A DNA stretch of 35,429 nucleotides, taken from assembly GCA_918219625.1 (NCBI GenBank), contig CAKJXT010000030.1, positions 1 through 35,429 of the forward strand. Reading direction: 5' to 3'. The translations under genes were made by a program, and so were the position numbers. The notes under the pieces are model-generated. The model was not told where the DNA came from and did not search any database. It worked only from the letters and a program-made list of their open reading frames with translations. The first letter of the stretch is position 1. The number at the start of each line of letters is the position of its first letter. Below are positions 31,997 to 35,429 of this stretch, piece after piece. Origin of the DNA: Bacilli bacterium. GTDB taxonomy: Bacteria; Bacillota_I; Bacilli_A; RF39; UBA660.

Positions 31997-32596
31997 CTAT
32001 TCAGTGTATTGCAAGAAATTTTCATTCTTTTCTTCTACTTTTTCGAATAATTCAAATTTTTCTTCTTTATATTTAAAGTAGTCTTCATCAAGTAATATTT
32101 TTATTACATTATTATTAAATTTTACAGTTGACAATATGTATGAACTATTAAGTATTACATCATTTATATCTTCTTTATTTACTAATGATTCCACTCTTGC
32201 ATAGTTATACATAAATTCAACTAGATATTTTCCATCTTGTTCAATTATATCTATATATCCTTTTTTATCTCCATCTTTTATTTCTCTAAAGTATATTGAT
32301 TTTTGATTTTTTTCATATTCCACTTCTTTTTGATGGTAGTAACTAACTGCATCTATATATAGATAATAGTATTTTCCATCGGAATAAATCTTGTCATTGA
32401 ATTCATTTGTATCAATATAAGTCATTCCTCTTGGTATATAGTACTTATATCCTTTCCCTATATGATTATATAGCTTGTTATCTTTTGATAGGACTACATC
32501 AACAATATTATCGATATCTTTTGTGTCAATTCTTACTGCAGTACATCCTGTCATAGTTAGTAATATTACTAACAGTAATGAAACCTTTTTTTTCAT
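31997..32596 (-). CDS. Small lipoprotein, unknown function
   Basis: A 199-residue predicted lipoprotein. MKKKVSLLLVILLTMTGC gives a lipobox MTGC with Cys18. The rest is beta-rich with many Tyr residues (GKYYYLYIDAVSYYHQK) and ends in a charged helix. Not recognised as a known family. GTAGGTGAAGC precedes the ATG. First gene of the operon with the disordered protein, DUF948 and YtxH. Confidence 0.75.
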   Translation of the reverse strand: MKKKVSLLLVILLTMTGCTAVRIDTKDIDNIVDVVLSKDNKLYNHIGKGYKYYIPRGMTYIDTNEFNDKIYSDGKYYYLYIDAVSYYHQKEVEYEKNQKSIYFREIKDGDKKGYIDIIEQDGKYLVEFMYNYARVESLVNKEDINDVILNSSYILSTVKFNNNVIKILLDEDYFKYKEEKFELFEKVEEKNENFLQYTE

Positions 32597-32615
32597 GCTT
32601 CACCTACTTTTCTAA

Positions 32616-32624
32616 ATTATATCA
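32616..32624 (-). promoter_or_regulatory. Extended -10 promoter of the envelope operon
   Basis: On the minus strand TGATATAAT with TATAAT at 32621-32616, about 15 nt before the ribosome binding site. No clear -35. Confidence 0.5.
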
Positions 32625-32676
32625 AATTTTTTAAAAAAATGATATTTTTTTAGTGTTTTTATTTATTTTACAGTGT

Positions 32677-33303
32677 CTACTTGTGTACACTAATTTTATA
32701 TATTACATTCCCAAGTGATATGAATTTTTTCTCATATTCTGTTTCAACATTATCACTGATATCATCATTGTGTAGATCTAATGATAATTCATCTATTTTA
32801 TATCCATAGTCTGTTAATGATTTTACAGAATACTCAAATAATTTTCTGTTGTCTGTTTTCATTATTATTTTTTTGTTTTTTAATATCTTATCGTATTTTT
32901 CTAAAAAAATATCACTTGTTAATCTTCTTTTTTCATGTCTAGCTTTTGGCCATGGATCTGAGAAGTTTAGATATATTGTATCAATTTCTTTATCAAATAT
33001 TTTGTCTATATTTAGTGCATCCATTTTAATTAGTTTTAAGTTAGGTATTTCTGTTTCTTCTAATTTTTGTACTGCTCTTACCATTACACTATCAAACTTT
33101 TCTATTCCGATAAAATTTATATTTGGATATTTTAGAGCCATCCCTTTTACGAAGTCTCCTTTACCCATTCCTATTTCTATATGTATTTCATTTTTATTAT
33201 TAAATATATTTTTAAAATTACCTTTATGTTGTTCATAATCTTCTATAATATATTTAGACTTTTCTATTTCTTCTTTTGCGCCTTTAACATTTCTAAGTCT
33301 CAT
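32677..33303 (-). CDS. trmB: tRNA (guanine-N7-)-methyltransferase
   Basis: A 208-residue SAM-dependent enzyme that makes m7G46 in tRNA. Visible are the SAM motif HIEIGMGKGDFV, FIGIEKFDSVMV, and the signature YLNFSDPWPKARHEKRRLT. I chose ATG 33303 with TTGGTGAGAAA upstream. Third gene after ysxC; no terminator with a T run follows, only an imperfect hairpin (AGTGT / ACACT) at the stop. Confidence 0.94.
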   Translation of the reverse strand: MRLRNVKGAKEEIEKSKYIIEDYEQHKGNFKNIFNNKNEIHIEIGMGKGDFVKGMALKYPNINFIGIEKFDSVMVRAVQKLEETEIPNLKLIKMDALNIDKIFDKEIDTIYLNFSDPWPKARHEKRRLTSDIFLEKYDKILKNKKIIMKTDNRKLFEYSVKSLTDYGYKIDELSLDLHNDDISDNVETEYEKKFISLGNVIYKISVHK

Positions 33304-33330
33304 TTTCTCACCAATTAAATTATACATGTT

Positions 33331-33819
33331 TTATATCAAATTTTCAACTTTAAGGCTTTTTCTATCTAGTTTTTTTCCTTTTTTCTTAATAATATATGCC
33401 TTTTTCCCATAGATTATTTCACTGTTTTCTATTATCATACCTAGATTATTGAAGTCTATATCTATTGGTTCTATATAGATTTCTCCTTTATATTCATATA
33501 TATTTGTATCTTTTATTATATTCGTTGTTTTATATAGTATGTCTTTATATTTTGATATATTTAGGTGCATATCTATTGCGTCGTAATAGTCAAAGTATTC
33601 TATTTCTTCTTTTTTTATTTCTAATATTATTCCATATTCTTTATTATCATATATTTCTATTTTGTAATTTCCACTTAAGTCCAGGTTATATATATTGTTT
33701 AATTTATTAAATGTTTTTTGGAAATTTTTTTCAAGTTCTATTTTATTGTTTATGCTTTTAGGAGCAATTTTTTTGTTTAAAAAAACTACTAGATTGTCAT
33801 CATGTTTTTCTATTTTCAT
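33331..33819 (-). CDS. Hypothetical protein, 162 residues
   Basis: Not recognised. Soluble and rich in Lys, Ile, Tyr, Asn and Asp, with alternating short beta segments (YKIEIYDNKEYGIILEIKK, EYKGEIYIEPIDIDF) and an end KKGKKLDRKSLKVENLI. AGGTGAGTAAA gives ATG 33819. It lies between ysxC and trmB in an operon with gaps of about 25-45 nt. Confidence 0.65.
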   Translation of the reverse strand: MKIEKHDDNLVVFLNKKIAPKSINNKIELEKNFQKTFNKLNNIYNLDLSGNYKIEIYDNKEYGIILEIKKEEIEYFDYYDAIDMHLNISKYKDILYKTTNIIKDTNIYEYKGEIYIEPIDIDFNNLGMIIENSEIIYGKKAYIIKKKGKKLDRKSLKVENLI

Positions 33820-33865
33820 TTTACTCACCTAGAATATTTTATGAGAATAGTAGTTTCTTGATAAT

Positions 33866-34447
33866 CTAAATAGTTCTTTCAATTTTATCTGTTATTTCTT
33901 TTTTTCCTAATTTTGTAACATTTGAAAACATTACAAATTCGTCTCCTACAACAAGGTCTATATCGCTTAGTATTAGTGCTCTTTGCTTTGGTTGTAGTGT
34001 TACTCCAATTTTATCTGTTTTTGTAGCAACTATTACAACTGGTACCTTATAGTATTTTAGGAAGTTATACATCATTATGTCATCATTTGTTAGTTTATGT
34101 CTAAAGTCTACTAACATGAAGACACATTTTAGATTTTTTCTATTTACTAAATAGTCTTCCATCATTAGGCCAAATTTCTTTTGTTTTGCTTTACTTAAGT
34201 TTGCGAAGCCATATCCTGGAGCATCTACTAAGTAAAATTCATCATTTACTAAGTAAAAGTTTATTGTTTGTGTTTTCCCTGGATTAGCTGATGTTCTTGC
34301 GTAGTTTTTTCTTCCTATTAATGTGTTTATGAAGCTACTTTTTCCAACGTTTGATCTTCCTACTAATAAGAATTCTGGTTTTTCATCTGTTGGATATTGA
34401 CTGCGTCTTACCGCAATTGTTTCTAAATTTACACTATTTATTTTCAT
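33866..34447 (-). CDS. ysxC: Ribosome biogenesis GTPase YsxC/EngB
   Basis: A 193-residue TRAFAC GTPase needed for 50S assembly. G1 is GRSNVGKSS, G3 is DAPGYGF and G4 is TKTDK. AGGAGAACAT precedes the ATG. It is the first gene of an operon with the 162-residue gene and trmB. Length is normal. Confidence 0.95.
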   Translation of the reverse strand: MKINSVNLETIAVRRSQYPTDEKPEFLLVGRSNVGKSSFINTLIGRKNYARTSANPGKTQTINFYLVNDEFYLVDAPGYGFANLSKAKQKKFGLMMEDYLVNRKNLKCVFMLVDFRHKLTNDDIMMYNFLKYYKVPVVIVATKTDKIGVTLQPKQRALILSDIDLVVGDEFVMFSNVTKLGKKEITDKIERTI

Positions 34448-34477
34448 ATGTTGTTCTCCTTTCTATTGGTTAATCTA

Positions 34478-34499
34478 ATTATACACTATTTTTTTATTT
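34478..34499 (-). promoter_or_regulatory. Candidate promoter of ysxC operon
   Basis: On the minus strand TATAAT (34483-34478) with TTTAAA about 16 nt upstream. It lies between murE and ysxC. Confidence 0.4.
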
Positions 34500-34510
34500 T
34501 TTAAATATTT

Positions 34511-35429
34511 TTATTTAATTATGTTCAAAATTGTTTCCGTATCATTATGTTTTATTAAATTATTTTTTACTTTTATATATTTTTCATGTCCCTTTCCTAA
34601 TACCAATAATACATCATTTTCTTTTAAATAACTTATTCCTTTTTTTATTGCTTCTTTTCTATTTTCTATTATTTCATAGTTTTCTTTTTCTTGATCTTCA
34701 ATCATATCTTCTACTATATGACTAAATTCTTCATTGTATAAGTCATCTTGTGTTATTATCAGTTTTGTACATTTATCTAATAGTTGTTTTGTCATTAATG
34801 GTCTTTTTAGTCTATCTCTATTTCCTGTACATCCAAATACTGCATATATATTATTATATTTTTTTATTGTGTTCAAAACTTTTTCTATTGCATCTGGTGT
34901 ATGTGCATAGTCAACTATTATTTTATTTGTATTATATTCATATATTTCCATTCTTCCACTTGGTGGATTTAGTTCTTTTATTGTTTCTTTTATTTTTTCT
35001 ATTCCTACTTTTAAATTGTCTAACACTATTATAGTTGCGGTCATATTGTAGGCGTTATGTTTTCCTAGAATATTTATTTTTACTTCTTCTTCATTTAGTT
35101 TGAAACTATAATCTTTGTAATCGCTTATTTGATAGTCGCATTCATTGAACCCGTATGTAAATGTATTTTTTGATGTAAAGTATTTACCATATTTATCGTC
35201 AATATTTACAATTCCTATTCCTTTTGGTTTTAGTGCTTTAAATAGTAGTAATTTTGAGTTCAAATAATCATTCATACTTTTATGATAATCTAGGTGATCG
35301 TGTGTCAAGTTTGTAAATATTGCATAGTCAAATTTTACACCATATAGTCTTCCTTCTTTTAGTCCTTGACTGCTTGCTTCTACTACTAAATATTTATATC
35401 CGCTGTTGTATGAGTCTAGTATTAATTCA
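34511..35429 (-). CDS. murE: UDP-MurNAc-tripeptide synthetase (MurE), 5' end outside the window
   Basis: A Mur ligase that adds the third stem-peptide residue to UDP-MurNAc-L-Ala-D-Glu. About 305 C-terminal residues are visible; the frame is open to the right edge. Present: VVEASSQGL, FTNLTHDHLDYH, GKHNAYNMTA, PSGRMEIY, IVDYAHTPDAIEKVL and FGCTGNRDRLKRP. The specificity stretch, DNPR in diaminopimelate-type enzymes and DNPA in lysine-type enzymes, reads DDLY (TQDDLYNEEF). No ribosome binding site or start is in the window. No terminator before ysxC. Confidence 0.94.
   Translation of the reverse strand, partial: ELILDSYNSGYKYLVVEASSQGLKEGRLYGVKFDYAIFTNLTHDHLDYHKSMNDYLNSKLLLFKALKPKGIGIVNIDDKYGKYFTSKNTFTYGFNECDYQISDYKDYSFKLNEEEVKINILGKHNAYNMTATIIVLDNLKVGIEKIKETIKELNPPSGRMEIYEYNTNKIIVDYAHTPDAIEKVLNTIKKYNNIYAVFGCTGNRDRLKRPLMTKQLLDKCTKLIITQDDLYNEEFSHIVEDMIEDQEKENYEIIENRKEAIKKGISYLKENDVLLVLGKGHEKYIKVKNNLIKHNDTETILNIIK

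Noticed and set aside
32677..32700. Hairpin at the trmB end as an intrinsic terminator
   Set aside because: The stem AGTGT/ACACT is short, the loop is long and no T run follows.

Overview
The window is a very AT-rich chromosomal segment of a Gram-positive, low-GC Firmicutes (Bacilli-like) genome. Support comes from the gene families: EzrA, YsxC, the YmfF/YmfH peptidase pair, Bacillus-type ThiI, DUF948/YtxH, Nfo with a DUF2624 (YqfT) partner, and ClpC with a UVR motif. Two alpha/beta-type small acid-soluble spore proteins indicate an endospore former or a lineage descended from one. A deep-branching uncultured gut Bacilli lineage is my inference. About 90% of the genes lie on the minus strand; only the cell-wall amidase, clpP and the DUF2624 gene are on plus. 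No gene-free stretch exceeds about 225 bp, and I found no tRNA, rRNA, CRISPR array or insertion sequence.

Layout from left to right. 1-140 is the start of a membrane protein leaving the window; 220-1443 is a membrane-anchored amidase. 1451-6901 holds a Y-family DNA polymerase, the deoD-ymfF-ymfH operon and two hypothetical genes, one of which looks like a zinc-protease relic. 6983-10465 has a YgjV-like membrane protein, ClpC and a hypothetical protein. 10531-11600 is an Rpn-type PD-(D/E)XK nuclease gene bracketed by two 65-bp direct repeats (64/65 identical). 11597-14283 is a nucleoside kinase-gapA operon, divergent from clpP. 14983-15470 has the two spore-protein genes. 15548-21141 has thiI, a prepilin-like beta-helix surface protein, ezrA and tig. 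21230-24872 has a Thr-rich lipoprotein and a secreted MORN-repeat protein. 24957-27259 is the translation block infC-rpmI-rplT and rpmG-efp. 27303-30572 has a class B PBP, the DUF2624 gene and nfo. 30653-32596 is a four-gene envelope operon (lipoprotein, disordered protein, DUF948, YtxH). 32677-34447 is ysxC-hypothetical-trmB, and 34511 to the end is a 5'-truncated murE.

The clearest regulatory structure is the infC leader: a perfect consensus promoter, a transcription attenuator with mutually exclusive antiterminator and terminator pairings, and an apparent AUA start codon for IF-3, which points to autoregulation. Ribosomal protein L20 in the same operon carries a lysine/glutamate-rich linker and a Rho_N/SAP-like C-terminal domain. 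Other whole-window patterns: none of 38 intact stop codons is UGA (26 UAA, 12 UAG), and most intrinsic terminators start inside or next to the stop codon of the gene they end.

The gene products group around envelope growth and division (amidase, PBP, MurE, EzrA, YsxC), translation (IF-3, L35, L20, L33, EF-P, TrmB, ThiI), protein quality control (ClpC, ClpP, trigger factor), DNA repair (Pol IV, Nfo) and a few surface proteins of unknown role.
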